From: Coxiellaceae bacterium
GTDB taxonomy: Bacteria > Pseudomonadota > Gammaproteobacteria > Coxiellales > Coxiellaceae
Direction of reading: 5' to 3'
NCBI GenBank assembly: GCA_011523685.1
Contig: WTGG01000020.1
Location: 62,001-126,000, forward strand
DNA: 64,000 nt
Shown piece after piece: positions 37,909 through 46,934 of the stretch. The translations under genes were made by a program, and so were the position numbers. Positions within the stretch are counted from its first letter, which is position 1; every line of letters starts with the position of its first letter. The notes beneath the pieces were generated by a model, which saw only the letters and a list, made by a program, of their open reading frames with translations, searched no databases and had not been told where the DNA came from.

Positions 37909-39816
37909 TTACCAAATGCCAAGTTCATCCGCCATGGCATTGAGCTCCAGTAACTCCATGATGCGCCCTTCGTGTAATTCCTGTGCTAACTCTATCTCAA
38001 TAAATTCTGGTCCTAGCGCAGTATTTATACTCTCTAATACCTCTGCTTGTGATAAATAATCTGGTATTAATGTACTTAACACACTAGATCCACCCCAATC
38101 ACTAGGAAAGCTCGAAGAATTGCCACTATTAATGATAGAGAATGCGACTATTTCTGCAAGAGAAATACTGTTATCACTATTTAAATCTAAAGGACTATCC
38201 TCCAATCTTATTGCCTCAGTAAGAGGCCCAAAAGTTTGAAGGGCTTCTATTGAAAGGGTTGCTTCTACAGGGCCCAAGTCACCATCTCCTATAAAATAAG
38301 CCCCCAACATTTCTCCAGACTCTATAACAGGCTCAGCATGCAATTCTTGCAGCTTTAATGTCGCGGGCAGCGATACGCCAGCAAAACCATAACCTCCCCC
38401 CGGCTCTGACATCACACTACCAAACATATCGATATATCCTTCATCATGACGGTGAAGTAATAGAAGATCAGAAAAACCATCCTTATTAAGATCGGCCTCT
38501 AATATACTCTCAAAACCTGAATCAGAAAGATCCATCATTTTTTCAACACCGTCTGCCCTCGAAATCTTATGAACCTCGTTTACGTGATCACTTTCAACTA
38601 CAGCATAGACAAGTGGCGAGGCTTTTGGCGCAAATATATCTGTTATTTGTCCTGAAATAACATACTCCAATCCAGGTCTCGCGTTGAGTTCACCGATCTC
38701 GGTAATCGCTATAGGAGCCACCTTCAGCACAGAATCTCCTGCCTCTGCTTCATATGCTGCGACCATTTTAATCCTGTCTTGCGCCATTGTGAACTCCAAA
38801 AGTTCAACGCCAGTCATATCAAGACCAGGAACAGCAATTTTTATTTCTTTTGCGGCATAATCAAGAGCAATTATATCTAATTGTATATTCTCTAGAGGAT
38901 CTTCACTCGCAACCCATATTAAGCTTTGACCACCCACACCACCGTGATTACCAATAAAATCTCTATCAATAGCACGGTCAAACACTCGCATGACTGCTTC
39001 GTCATAAGTAATCGAAGCCCAGCTAGGTTCAAAATTCGTATCAAGGTAATGCCACAACAAAGGAGTACTACTGCTTGGATCATATTCTAATATTCCCCAT
39101 AATCCCAACGGGAGTATTTCTACGTCAGCTGCTAGTTCAGGGAAATGCACTGTCATCTTTCCCATAACGCCATTTGTTGGCATATTGAACGTCATGTAAG
39201 TGTGACCGTCAAGATCTCGATACGTTCCCCCCTTTACATTTCCCCACGGGTGATAAGCAGCAAAAGTAGTCATAGGCTGTGCAACTCCCACACCATACGC
39301 CTCAGATGAATAGACATCATCTGGTTTAAAAGGATAGTACGCCCTATCATGAAAATCATACGGCTCACTGGATGTGACTTCTGAAGGTGATGAAGAGTTG
39401 TTATTTTCATCGTTATTAATTAATAACGCACCTACACCGATTAATACAGTTGTACCAACCAAGAAAATCGGGCTTATACCACCATCGGATTGATCATTCG
39501 CCGACGCGGTGTCTTTTCCCTGCGTCACATCATCATCGTTATCTGCGACTTGAACGACCGACAAATCCGCAGTCGCAATTATTTCTGTGTCATTGAGTGG
39601 GCTGTCCTTTAACTCAGCGACCAGAGTTGATGATTGATCTGATAGAGATTCCGCACTATCCACCTCCGTCATATCCAGCGAGGTGACATCTACGCCAACC
39701 TGTGCATCGCGTGCATGTGCTTGCTGTAAAATATGCGCGCAGTAAAAAATAATACCGGCAAAAGTTAGAGAACCGGCTTTACGTATCTCAGATGATGATT
39801 GTGATGCTGATTTCAT
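37909..39816 (-). CDS. Large exported protein with EF-hand-like motifs, unknown
   Basis: A 635-residue protein. An N-terminal hydrophobic segment (about 14-33, ending AHA) looks like a long signal peptide, and a second membrane helix lies at about 115-135 (IFLVGTTVLIGVGALLI) after an acidic, Thr/Ser-rich linker. The rest is acidic and soluble. DLNKDGFSDLLLL resembles the calcium loop of FG-GAP/VCBS repeats, and DLNSDNSISLAEI near the C-terminus is a clear EF-hand/dockerin-type loop. Good AAGGGG sits before the ATG at 39816; the frame opens 16 codons earlier. No enzyme family is recognised. A calcium-binding envelope or surface protein is the best inference. Confidence 0.6.
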   Translation of the reverse strand: MKSASQSSSEIRKAGSLTFAGIIFYCAHILQQAHARDAQVGVDVTSLDMTEVDSAESLSDQSSTLVAELKDSPLNDTEIIATADLSVVQVADNDDDVTQGKDTASANDQSDGGISPIFLVGTTVLIGVGALLINNDENNNSSSPSEVTSSEPYDFHDRAYYPFKPDDVYSSEAYGVGVAQPMTTFAAYHPWGNVKGGTYRDLDGHTYMTFNMPTNGVMGKMTVHFPELAADVEILPLGLWGILEYDPSSSTPLLWHYLDTNFEPSWASITYDEAVMRVFDRAIDRDFIGNHGGVGGQSLIWVASEDPLENIQLDIIALDYAAKEIKIAVPGLDMTGVELLEFTMAQDRIKMVAAYEAEAGDSVLKVAPIAITEIGELNARPGLEYVISGQITDIFAPKASPLVYAVVESDHVNEVHKISRADGVEKMMDLSDSGFESILEADLNKDGFSDLLLLHRHDEGYIDMFGSVMSEPGGGYGFAGVSLPATLKLQELHAEPVIESGEMLGAYFIGDGDLGPVEATLSIEALQTFGPLTEAIRLEDSPLDLNSDNSISLAEIVAFSIINSGNSSSFPSDWGGSSVLSTLIPDYLSQAEVLESINTALGPEFIEIELAQELHEGRIMELLELNAMADELGIW

Positions 39817-40066
39817 AGCTATCCCCTTTATGGTTTCCAAATAAAAGCTAATGATTTTCACCAAGCCCTAGTGTAAATATAGTACAAAATTTGAACATTT
39901 CATGGAGATTAACGGGAAACAATCCCAGCAAATTAAAATTACTCTATAAAACAGTGAATTAATCGATAATTTTTTTAAAAAAATTCCCAAAACTGACAAA
40001 ACACATGATCATTGTTTTCGATGTATAATCAGCAAGGCATAAAAAATATCAGACGATATCAGCATT

Positions 40067-40091
40067 AAAAAAAAGCACCATAAGGTGCTTT
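40067..40091 (-). terminator. Terminator of malic enzyme gene
   Basis: AAAGCACC (40072-40079) pairs with GGTGCTTT (40084-40091) around an ATAA loop. On the minus strand this is followed by a run of Ts, a typical factor-independent terminator about 45 bases after the maeA stop. Confidence 0.85.
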
Positions 40092-40097
40092 TTGGGT

Positions 40098-40119
40098 TAT
40101 CGATTATGCATAATCGATA
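40098..40119. repeat. Perfect 22-bp palindrome in maeA 3' region
   Basis: The half-site TATCGATTATG is followed directly by its reverse complement, giving two-fold symmetry with no loop. Such perfect symmetry without a hairpin loop fits a dimeric protein site or a cruciform better than an RNA signal. It lies between the maeA stop and its terminator. Confidence 0.6.
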
Positions 40120-40136
40120 CGATAGTGTGATGGGAA

Positions 40137-41828
40137 CTATCTCACTAATTCATACTCATAGTACTGTGGCAGCCAAAATCGTGCTTGAATGGCAGCTTGA
40201 ATATCCAAACTTTTATCACAACCATTGACACCATCTTTAATCGCCTGTTCAGCTACTTTAAGGGCAATGTATTGACTGATTTCATGAATATTATCAAAGC
40301 TAGGTAATACTGGCGCTGACGGCTCCTTTCTCGCTGGAGAGTAATCGCTTAAGGCATCACTAGCAGCAGCAATCATATTATCTGTGACCATTTTAGCTTC
40401 AGACACCAACACCCCTAAACCCAACCCTGGAAAAACAAAAGCGTTATTACACTGTGAAATACGAATTAAATCACCATCATGCTCAACAGGATCAAAAGGG
40501 CTTCCGGTGGCCACAATCACTTTGCCTGATGTCCATTTAATTAAGTCTTCCGGCGTTGCTTCAGCCAAGCTTGTGGGATTAGATAAAGGAAAAATAATAG
40601 GATGATCGGTATGTTTCGCCATGGATTTTACAATAGACTCCGTAAAAGCGCCTTTAACCGTTGAACAACCAATTAAAACCGTTGGCTTAACCTCATCAAC
40701 AACTTGATCTAAAGTCCAACCACGATGAGCTAACTCTGAACGGGCATAGGGTGTTTGCGCATCTGTAATGCCATCCATATCCGTCGTGATTAACCCATAA
40801 CGATCCACCATCCAAAATTGTTGTCGAGCGTCTTCCTCACTGATACCTGATCGGACAAGAGCATGACACAGTTGATCGGCGACACCCGTACCCGCTGTTC
40901 CTGCTCCTAAAAACACAAACCGCTGCTGTGATAAATCGGCTTTAGCCGCCTTTAAGGCTGATAACACACACGCTGTTGCCGTGGCACCCGTACCTTGGAT
41001 GTCATCATTAAAACTAGTGTGTTTAGAACGATAATGATTCAACACACGGTGCGCATTATCACGTCCAAAGTCTTCCCAATGGATATAAGTTTTTGGATAA
41101 CGTCGCACAATGGCTTTTACGACTTTATCAATAAACGCATCATAGGCTTCACCCGTAATACGCTCATGACGCCATCCCAAGTACATTGGATCTTCAATGA
41201 GTGATTGGTTATTAGTACCGACATCTAACTGAATCGGTAAAACACGATTAGGGTCAATACCACCGCATAGCGTATAGACCATTAATTTTCCGATACAAAT
41301 ATCAATACCACCCGTTCCCCAGTCCCCAATTCCTAATACACCCTCACCATCGGTTACCAAAACAATATCAACATCCTTTACATTCACCTGATCTAAAATA
41401 TCCTCCAGGTGGTCTTGGTATTCATACGATAAAAACAAGCCCACCGGCTGATTAAATTGATAACTAAACTGCTCGACTGCATCGCCAATGGTCGGTGTGT
41501 AAATGATTGGCATCATCTCATCGAGGTATTTTGCTGTCAGCTGATAAAAAATCGTTTCGTTATGTTGTTTTAACTGGTTAAGAAAAAGATTTTTTTCAAT
41601 GTCTGTCTCATAAGATATAAATTGTTTGTGATATCGAGTGAGTTGTTGATCAAGCGATTCTATCGCATAAGGTAATTTACCTAATAAACCAAACCGTTTT
41701 CGTTCTTCCAAGGTAAATGCAGAGCCTTTATTCAGCTCTGGAATTGATAATAGGTCTTCGCCTTGACAAGATGTTCGCATGGAAGTGATCTTGCCTGCTT
41801 TATCCCTGGACTCAATAAATTTTTCCAT
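40137..41828 (-). CDS. maeA: NAD-dependent malic enzyme
   Basis: The 563-residue enzyme oxidatively decarboxylates malate to pyruvate. Signatures: ELNKGSAFTLEERKRFGLLGKLP near the N-terminus, MMPIIYTPTIGDAVEQFS, the metal/substrate region FGRDNAHRVLNHYRSKHTSFNDDIQGTGATA and the dinucleotide loop FLGAGTAGTGVADQL. Length and text match the large MaeA/SfcA form rather than the phosphotransacetylase-fused MaeB. AAGGAGA precedes the ATG. Its own promoter and terminator make it a single-gene unit. Confidence 0.95.
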   Translation of the reverse strand: MEKFIESRDKAGKITSMRTSCQGEDLLSIPELNKGSAFTLEERKRFGLLGKLPYAIESLDQQLTRYHKQFISYETDIEKNLFLNQLKQHNETIFYQLTAKYLDEMMPIIYTPTIGDAVEQFSYQFNQPVGLFLSYEYQDHLEDILDQVNVKDVDIVLVTDGEGVLGIGDWGTGGIDICIGKLMVYTLCGGIDPNRVLPIQLDVGTNNQSLIEDPMYLGWRHERITGEAYDAFIDKVVKAIVRRYPKTYIHWEDFGRDNAHRVLNHYRSKHTSFNDDIQGTGATATACVLSALKAAKADLSQQRFVFLGAGTAGTGVADQLCHALVRSGISEEDARQQFWMVDRYGLITTDMDGITDAQTPYARSELAHRGWTLDQVVDEVKPTVLIGCSTVKGAFTESIVKSMAKHTDHPIIFPLSNPTSLAEATPEDLIKWTSGKVIVATGSPFDPVEHDGDLIRISQCNNAFVFPGLGLGVLVSEAKMVTDNMIAAASDALSDYSPARKEPSAPVLPSFDNIHEISQYIALKVAEQAIKDGVNGCDKSLDIQAAIQARFWLPQYYEYELVR

Positions 41829-41869
41829 TGTGTCTTCTCCTTAAGACGAATTACCGTGAATAAGTATTT

Positions 41870-41897
41870 ATCATAGAGAATATCGATTAATAGTCAA
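41870..41897 (-). promoter_or_regulatory. Candidate sigma-70 promoter for maeA
   Basis: On the minus strand TTGACT (41892-41897) and TATGAT (41870-41875) are separated by 16 bases, about 40 bases before the maeA ATG. Confidence 0.5.
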
Positions 41898-42009
41898 TGA
41901 GTTACCCAGTATTTTGCTTCACAGGTTTTTTTTGACCAAAATCATAGGTTGTCATGGATAATTTAATAGACGCTTAAGGGAAAACAACCTACCATCTGGT
42001 TATTATGCC

Positions 42010-43413
42010 GTGAACATCACCAAAAACCACCAATACATGAGTAAAAACACTAAAAAACATAAATTTATCACCTCAACAAATATTCATCCTGGTGATTTTA
42101 TTTTTTATTTTTCACTGGATGCCATCCAAGGAAAACCCAATGCAAACGCTGTTGAGCATGTGGGAATTTGTGTTGGCCATGACAAACACCATATCCCACA
42201 GATTGCACATGCCACATATGGTAAGAAAACCGCGCAGGTCATGATCACCCCGCTCACCGCACTGTATGGCTATTTAGTCTTTAGACTCTCAGAAAATCAT
42301 GATCCTAAACATCGTATCAAAAAGAAAATGGTCGACATTGCCACCACCTGGGCATCACAAAAGATTCCTTACGACTTCAAACGTAAACAACACATGAGTG
42401 ACTTTCTAAAGCAACACGACACTATTGATTCCTCACTAAAGGCCTCTAAAAAAGCGTTTACTGGCAATGGTGATTATCGGGCTTTAAAGTTTGCTATTCG
42501 AGGAGACCAACCGATTAAAGAGGGCAGCCCTCGCGGATTTCGTTGTGATCAATTTGTTATATTATGTCTACAAGTTGCAGAGCTTGAGTTACTCAATCAA
42601 GACGTCCATGGGAAATATTTCACACCATTAGCATCACCAGATAATCCTTATCCATGGATTTCCATCACCAACCCTAATCGTGGTCTTATTCGCCAATTAC
42701 CTAAACAAGGCTATCAACAAATACTAAGTCACGAAACACCGATCAAAGACTATGCCGAACAGTTTGGCAGTGATTTTTCGAGTCGTCGAACTAAACATGA
42801 AACAATAGGGAGGGATACCGCACCCATGATGCTGTTGGCTGAACCTTATTTTGTCGAGGAATTACAGCATTTTTATCACAGTCGAGTTCCTCTCAACGCT
42901 AAAGATTGCTCGCCATCAACGCTTATCCAACACTTCACGGATGATGATGGTGGCTCTGGATTTAAACTCATCGGCATTGTCGTTAAGCCATATCTAGCTA
43001 AACACTTCCCTGATCATGAGATTATTGAACATGACATTATTGAAAAATCCATCCCCAAAAAACAGCCCGTTAAGGTGGATAGTGAAGGCGATATATTCTA
43101 TACGCACACACTACAAACCCTTTTATTACCCTCACAGCCTCAAGCACAGTCGACACCATCTAATGGATTAGATCCAACACAATCCATCACACCTTGCTTA
43201 ACTCTGCTATTACAACACCACCAACAACTCAATGATGCACAATTAGAGGGGATCGTGCGACATATGAAACGTCGGCAGTTAAGTGACGCCTGGAAAAACC
43301 TACCACCGAACTCACGAATCAGATTAGAACATCGACTGTTTCAACTATTCAACAATAACGCCTCGCAAGAAGAACCAAACCCTAAGAGAGTTTGCGCAAG
43401 ACAAAATCATTAA
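42010..43413 (+). CDS. YiiX-like permuted papain-fold protein with unknown C-terminal half
   Basis: Residues about 20-220 look like a permuted NlpC/P60 (YiiX/YaeF-type) cysteine peptidase: NIHPGDFIFYFSLD, AVEHVGICVGHD with the candidate catalytic His, IAHATYG, and FRCDQFVILCLQVAELELL with the candidate Cys. The order His before Cys is the permuted order. Residues 230-467 are unlike anything I know, polar, and end in a Glu/Pro/Lys stretch (EEPNPKRVCARQ). There is no signal peptide. The frame opens with GTG; an ATG at 42037 is an alternative, and neither has a good Shine-Dalgarno. In host-associated bacteria such cytosolic papain-like proteins are often secreted effectors, which is inference here. 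Confidence 0.55.
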   Translation: MNITKNHQYMSKNTKKHKFITSTNIHPGDFIFYFSLDAIQGKPNANAVEHVGICVGHDKHHIPQIAHATYGKKTAQVMITPLTALYGYLVFRLSENHDPKHRIKKKMVDIATTWASQKIPYDFKRKQHMSDFLKQHDTIDSSLKASKKAFTGNGDYRALKFAIRGDQPIKEGSPRGFRCDQFVILCLQVAELELLNQDVHGKYFTPLASPDNPYPWISITNPNRGLIRQLPKQGYQQILSHETPIKDYAEQFGSDFSSRRTKHETIGRDTAPMMLLAEPYFVEELQHFYHSRVPLNAKDCSPSTLIQHFTDDDGGSGFKLIGIVVKPYLAKHFPDHEIIEHDIIEKSIPKKQPVKVDSEGDIFYTHTLQTLLLPSQPQAQSTPSNGLDPTQSITPCLTLLLQHHQQLNDAQLEGIVRHMKRRQLSDAWKNLPPNSRIRLEHRLFQLFNNNASQEEPNPKRVCARQNH

Positions 43414-43624
43414 ATCGTAATCATTACAGCAAGGACACCTTAGTCAATTCTATTTAACTGCAGCATTAACAACATCGCTCTACTGGCGTCTATCTGAGTG
43501 TGAAGGATCTCAAGCGGCCACCCATTAAGGTAAAAAAATCATCATTAACAGGCAATTAAGAATTAAAATAAAGGCATGTTTTGTTTTCGTCTATAGCACA
43601 TAGGTGACTAATAAAAAAAATAAC

Positions 43625-43813
43625 ATGAAACACGTATTAGCATCGTTAGTTGCGGCGGGACTGATGGGAGGCGTAGTAGTAGGAAACCCAAAATGCGACT
43701 GCGATGCGTCATGCGCAAGCAACTTTAAATACTGCGAAAAATGCGGCACATGCAAAACAAATAATGAATTCATAGAAAAGTTAGAAAACAAAAAGTCCAA
43801 GCAAAGCAATTAG
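43625..43813 (+). CDS. Small secreted cysteine-rich peptide
   Basis: A 62-residue precursor: signal-like MKHVLASLVAAGLMGGVVVG, then six cysteines within 24 residues (NPKCDCDASC, KYCEKCGTCK) and a Lys/Glu-rich tail. The C..CGTC pattern could bind metal or form disulfides. I prefer the ATG at 43625, where the signal peptide begins; a GTG at 43604 in the same frame also exists. The Shine-Dalgarno is poor. It lies alone between the papain-like gene and the lpx cluster. I recognise no family. It is one of three short cysteine-rich exported proteins in the window. Confidence 0.55.
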   Translation: MKHVLASLVAAGLMGGVVVGNPKCDCDASCASNFKYCEKCGTCKTNNEFIEKLENKKSKQSN

Positions 43814-44059
43814 TCCAGAAGCCATGGGATCGTATCGCATCATATAGGTCGAGTAACACGCATCTACCATCAGTCTTGCCATCGTGCCACCTTGAATCTT
43901 ACGCAGCAGAGATGTACATGCTGTCTTTGTCACCAATTGGCTTATCGCATACATTGGTCTGAGTTTCTAATTTATTCGGACTTATAGGCTGATCATCGAT
44001 AAAACGAAAAGGTGTCGTTACTATGACGGTTACTGTCAGTCATTGCATGGTAGAGCAGA

Positions 44060-44833
44060 CTAGCGCACAATACCGCGCTTTGATGACTGAATAAAATCAC
44101 ACAACAACTGCACTTCAGATGACGTCTTAGCCTGCTCGGATAGGATATCTAACGCCTCAGCCAATGGACGATTCTCTTGATACAATGAACGATAAGCTCG
44201 CTTAAGTTGTCGCAATGCTTCTAGTGAAAAACCTGCTCGCTTTAATCCAACGGCATTTAGACCTGAAGGACGTCCTGGGTTATACACCACCAACAAAAAG
44301 GGCGGAACATCCTGAACCACTTTCGCTGCACGTGATAAAAAACTATAACTACCCACGCGGCAAAACTGATGCAATGCCACAAAACCACCAATCATAGCAT
44401 GATCATCAATCACGCAATGCCCAGCTAATGTGGCATTATTCATAAACATCACATGATCACCAATCTGGCAGTCATGAGCAATATGGGTGTAGGCAAACAA
44501 GTGGCAATTATTTCCAACACGCGTGACCTTATCGTCTTTGGTAGAAGCACGATGAATCGAGGTGTATTCTCGAATCACTGTATGATGACCAATCTCAAGC
44601 CAAGTTTCCTCTCCTTGATAAGTGATATCTTGAGGGTCACCACCAATCACTGATTGTGGATGAATCACCGTGTCATGACCAATACGTGTATTCTCTTGAA
44701 TAATCACGTGCGATCCAATACGCACACGATCTTCAATCACAACCTGCGGACCAATCACAGTCCACGGTCCAATCTCTACATGCTCTCCTATCGTTGCTGA
44801 AGGATGTATTTGTGCAAGATCACTGATCATCAT
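44060..44833 (-). CDS. lpxA: UDP-N-acetylglucosamine acyltransferase
   Basis: LpxA puts the first 3-hydroxyacyl chain on UDP-GlcNAc, the committed start of lipid A. The 257-residue protein shows the left-handed beta-helix hexapeptide repeats (IHPSATIGEHVEIGPWTVIG), the catalytic His in FAYTHIAHDCQIGDHV and YNPGRPSGLNAVGLKRAGF at the start of the helical C-terminus. It is the last gene of the bamA-skp-lpxD-fabZ-lpxA order, 19 bases after fabZ. Confidence 0.97.
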   Translation of the reverse strand: MMISDLAQIHPSATIGEHVEIGPWTVIGPQVVIEDRVRIGSHVIIQENTRIGHDTVIHPQSVIGGDPQDITYQGEETWLEIGHHTVIREYTSIHRASTKDDKVTRVGNNCHLFAYTHIAHDCQIGDHVMFMNNATLAGHCVIDDHAMIGGFVALHQFCRVGSYSFLSRAAKVVQDVPPFLLVVYNPGRPSGLNAVGLKRAGFSLEALRQLKRAYRSLYQENRPLAEALDILSEQAKTSSEVQLLCDFIQSSKRGIVR

Positions 44834-44852
44834 GAACCCCCATGGCTATTAC

Positions 44853-45293
44853 TTACTCATTAATAATTAAAAATTCAGCCTCGCAAGCCAATTCACTATC
44901 AACAAGAGCGCGACCTTTAAACTTAAATAATGTTTTACGATGCCTAACCAATTCCACTTCCATGCGTAATTGATCACCTGGTCGAACCATTTTCTTAAAG
45001 CGTGCATTATCAATACCCGCAAAGTAGAACATATCGGTTTCAGGATTAGGCGTAGTAATACCCAAGATATGGTAGGTTAAAATACCTGATAATTGTGCGA
45101 TAGACTCAACAATTAAAACACCAGGCATGATAGGCTTACTAGGAAAGTGCCCACGAAAAAAAGGCTCATTAATTGAAACGTTTTTAATACCCACAACCGC
45201 TTCATCAGTCAATGAAATCACCTTATCCAAAAATAAAAATGGATCACGGTGAGGAAGAAAATGCCTAACTTGATCATTATCCATTGTTATCAT
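44853..45293 (-). CDS. fabZ: 3-hydroxyacyl-ACP dehydratase FabZ
   Basis: A 146-residue hotdog dehydratase of fatty acid synthesis. [16 protein letters not shown], then the active-site His in [26 protein letters not shown] and the catalytic Glu in the same stretch, are diagnostic. It overlaps the lpxD end by 17 bases and precedes lpxA, so lipid A and fatty acid supply are co-expressed. Confidence 0.96.
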   Translation of the reverse strand: MITMDNDQVRHFLPHRDPFLFLDKVISLTDEAVVGIKNVSINEPFFRGHFPSKPIMPGVLIVESIAQLSGILTYHILGITTPNPETDMFYFAGIDNARFKKMVRPGDQLRMEVELVRHRKTLFKFKGRALVDSELACEAEFLIINE

Positions 45294-46311
45294 CGTGTAA
45301 CCTCTCTAATTGTTTAATACGTTTCACCCAGTCATTAAGCTGGTGCAATCGTGCGACCATTTTACGCCAATGTAAATTTTCAAATAAAGCTGTGCCAGAA
45401 GAATAAACTCCGGGTTTCTTAATGGAATTACTCACGCCTGACATCGCTGTTAATATCACGTTATCGGTAATGGAAAGATGCCCACTGATACCACAAGCAC
45501 CACCAATCATACAATGCCGACCTATCGTGACGCTGCCTGCAATTCCTGTACAACCCGCTACTGCGGTGTGCTTTCCAATATGAACGTTATGCCCTATTTG
45601 GATTTGGTTATCTAATTTCACACCTGATTCAATCACCGTATCATCAATAGCACCACGATCGATGGTTGTGTTTGCTCCAATAGAAACATCATCGCCCACT
45701 ACTACACCACCTAGTTGTGGAATAGGCTGCCATTGTCCTTGTGGATCTAGCACATGCCCAAAACCATCAGCGCCCAATACAGCTCCACTGTGCACCAGCA
45801 CACGATCACCTAATTGCACATCATGGTACAAAGTGACTTGACTGTTAATCATACCGTCCATACCGAGTTGACAACGATCACCGATCACAACCCCTGGCAT
45901 AATCACTGTGTTTGCACCAATCACAACATTTTCACCAATCACACAACGAGCACCAATGCGCGCTGTAGGATCTATGATTGCCGATGACGCGACCAACGCT
46001 TGCTCAGAAATACCTGATGGTATTTGTGTTGCTGGTCGAGCAAAAAGTTTAGCGATTTGTGCAAATGCCATTTCAGGGTGTTCCACAACCAAGGCAGGCA
46101 CAGGACATTCGGATGCAAATTCTTTTGATATCATTACGAGACTAGCACGTGTTGAAGTCAGGGTTTTAAGATGCGCACGGGAGACCATGTAAGAGATCTG
46201 TCCGGAATTAGCTGAACCTAGTGCAGCAACAGACGTGATCGTTTCATGACAATGACCAACGACAGTACCATTGACGTGTTGAGCCAGTTGTTCCGCTGAA
46301 AAACTTGGCAT
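45277..46311 (-). CDS. lpxD: UDP-3-O-acylglucosamine N-acyltransferase LpxD
   Basis: The 344-residue enzyme adds the N-linked hydroxyacyl chain in lipid A synthesis. An N-terminal uridine-binding domain (about 1-100) is followed by hexapeptide repeats ([19 protein letters not shown]) with the catalytic His in [20 protein letters not shown], and a C-terminal helix. It is separated from skp by a strong terminator-like hairpin at 46351-46380, so it may have its own promoter. Confidence 0.96.
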   Translation of the reverse strand: MPSFSAEQLAQHVNGTVVGHCHETITSVAALGSANSGQISYMVSRAHLKTLTSTRASLVMISKEFASECPVPALVVEHPEMAFAQIAKLFARPATQIPSGISEQALVASSAIIDPTARIGARCVIGENVVIGANTVIMPGVVIGDRCQLGMDGMINSQVTLYHDVQLGDRVLVHSGAVLGADGFGHVLDPQGQWQPIPQLGGVVVGDDVSIGANTTIDRGAIDDTVIESGVKLDNQIQIGHNVHIGKHTAVAGCTGIAGSVTIGRHCMIGGACGISGHLSITDNVILTAMSGVSNSIKKPGVYSSGTALFENLHWRKMVARLHQLNDWVKRIKQLERLHDDNNG

Positions 46312-46350
46312 ACATCCTCCTCAATCTTGAAAACATAATACGATAGCAGA

Positions 46351-46380
46351 TAAAAAAACGCCTTCAATCAAGAAGGCGTT
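46351..46380 (-). terminator. Terminator after skp
   Basis: AACGCCTTC (46357-46365) and GAAGGCGTT (46372-46380) form a perfect 9-base stem with a 6-base loop. On the minus strand a run of seven Ts follows. It ends transcripts from bamA-skp before lpxD. Confidence 0.88.
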
Positions 46381-46398
46381 GATAACACAGTATCTTAT

Positions 46399-46890
46399 TT
46401 ACATTGCATCAATCACTTTTTGAGTGATATCAGAACCATCCTCAGCATAAATCACGCTATTTTCAGGCAATACTAATGCCATACCTTCTTTTTTCGCAAC
46501 TTTTTGCGTGGCCGCTTTCACAGCAGACATAAACTCATCCATTTTTGCATTCTGCTCTTTTGATAATTCAGACTGCACCTTTTGCTGAAGAGTTTGCAAT
46601 GCAGATTGTTCTTCGCCGATTTTCTTTTGCAGTGCTGCTAGATCTTTCTTACTCATAACAGAACGATCCTTTTGCAATTTTTGGATATCAGATTGTAATG
46701 TTTTTCCCATATCCATAATTTGAGTGCGCTGAGGACCAAACTTTTTCTCCATCTCAGCTTTAATTTTCTTAGCTTGTGGTGAATCGGTCACTACTGTTTC
46801 CATATTCACTGTACCAATATCAGCAGCCCATGTATTAACAGACACCAACAAAGCAGCACTGGCTGCAGCTATACTGATTATTTTTTTCAT
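46399..46890 (-). CDS. skp: Periplasmic chaperone Skp (OmpH)
   Basis: A 163-residue precursor with a signal peptide (MKKIISIAAASAALLVSVNTWA). The mature protein is a Lys/Glu/Gln-rich coiled coil that in Skp forms the jellyfish arms holding unfolded outer-membrane proteins. GTVNMETVVTDSPQAKKI and ENSVIYAEDGSDIT are the usual core strands. It lies 44 bases after bamA, its working partner. Confidence 0.93.
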   Translation of the reverse strand: MKKIISIAAASAALLVSVNTWAADIGTVNMETVVTDSPQAKKIKAEMEKKFGPQRTQIMDMGKTLQSDIQKLQKDRSVMSKKDLAALQKKIGEEQSALQTLQQKVQSELSKEQNAKMDEFMSAVKAATQKVAKKEGMALVLPENSVIYAEDGSDITQKVIDAM

Positions 46891-46934
46891 TATTTTCTCC
46901 TGTTTTTCGTTAAAAAAATCTTCCTCAATGCCAC

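Larger units (their letters stand above)
39817..40136. other. Gap between surface protein and malic enzyme
   Basis: The 320 bases hold the 5' leader of the minus-strand gene at 39816, a malic enzyme terminator and a 22-base palindrome (both annotated separately). The rest, about 39870-40060, is AT-rich with T and A runs and no visible gene. Confidence 0.5.
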
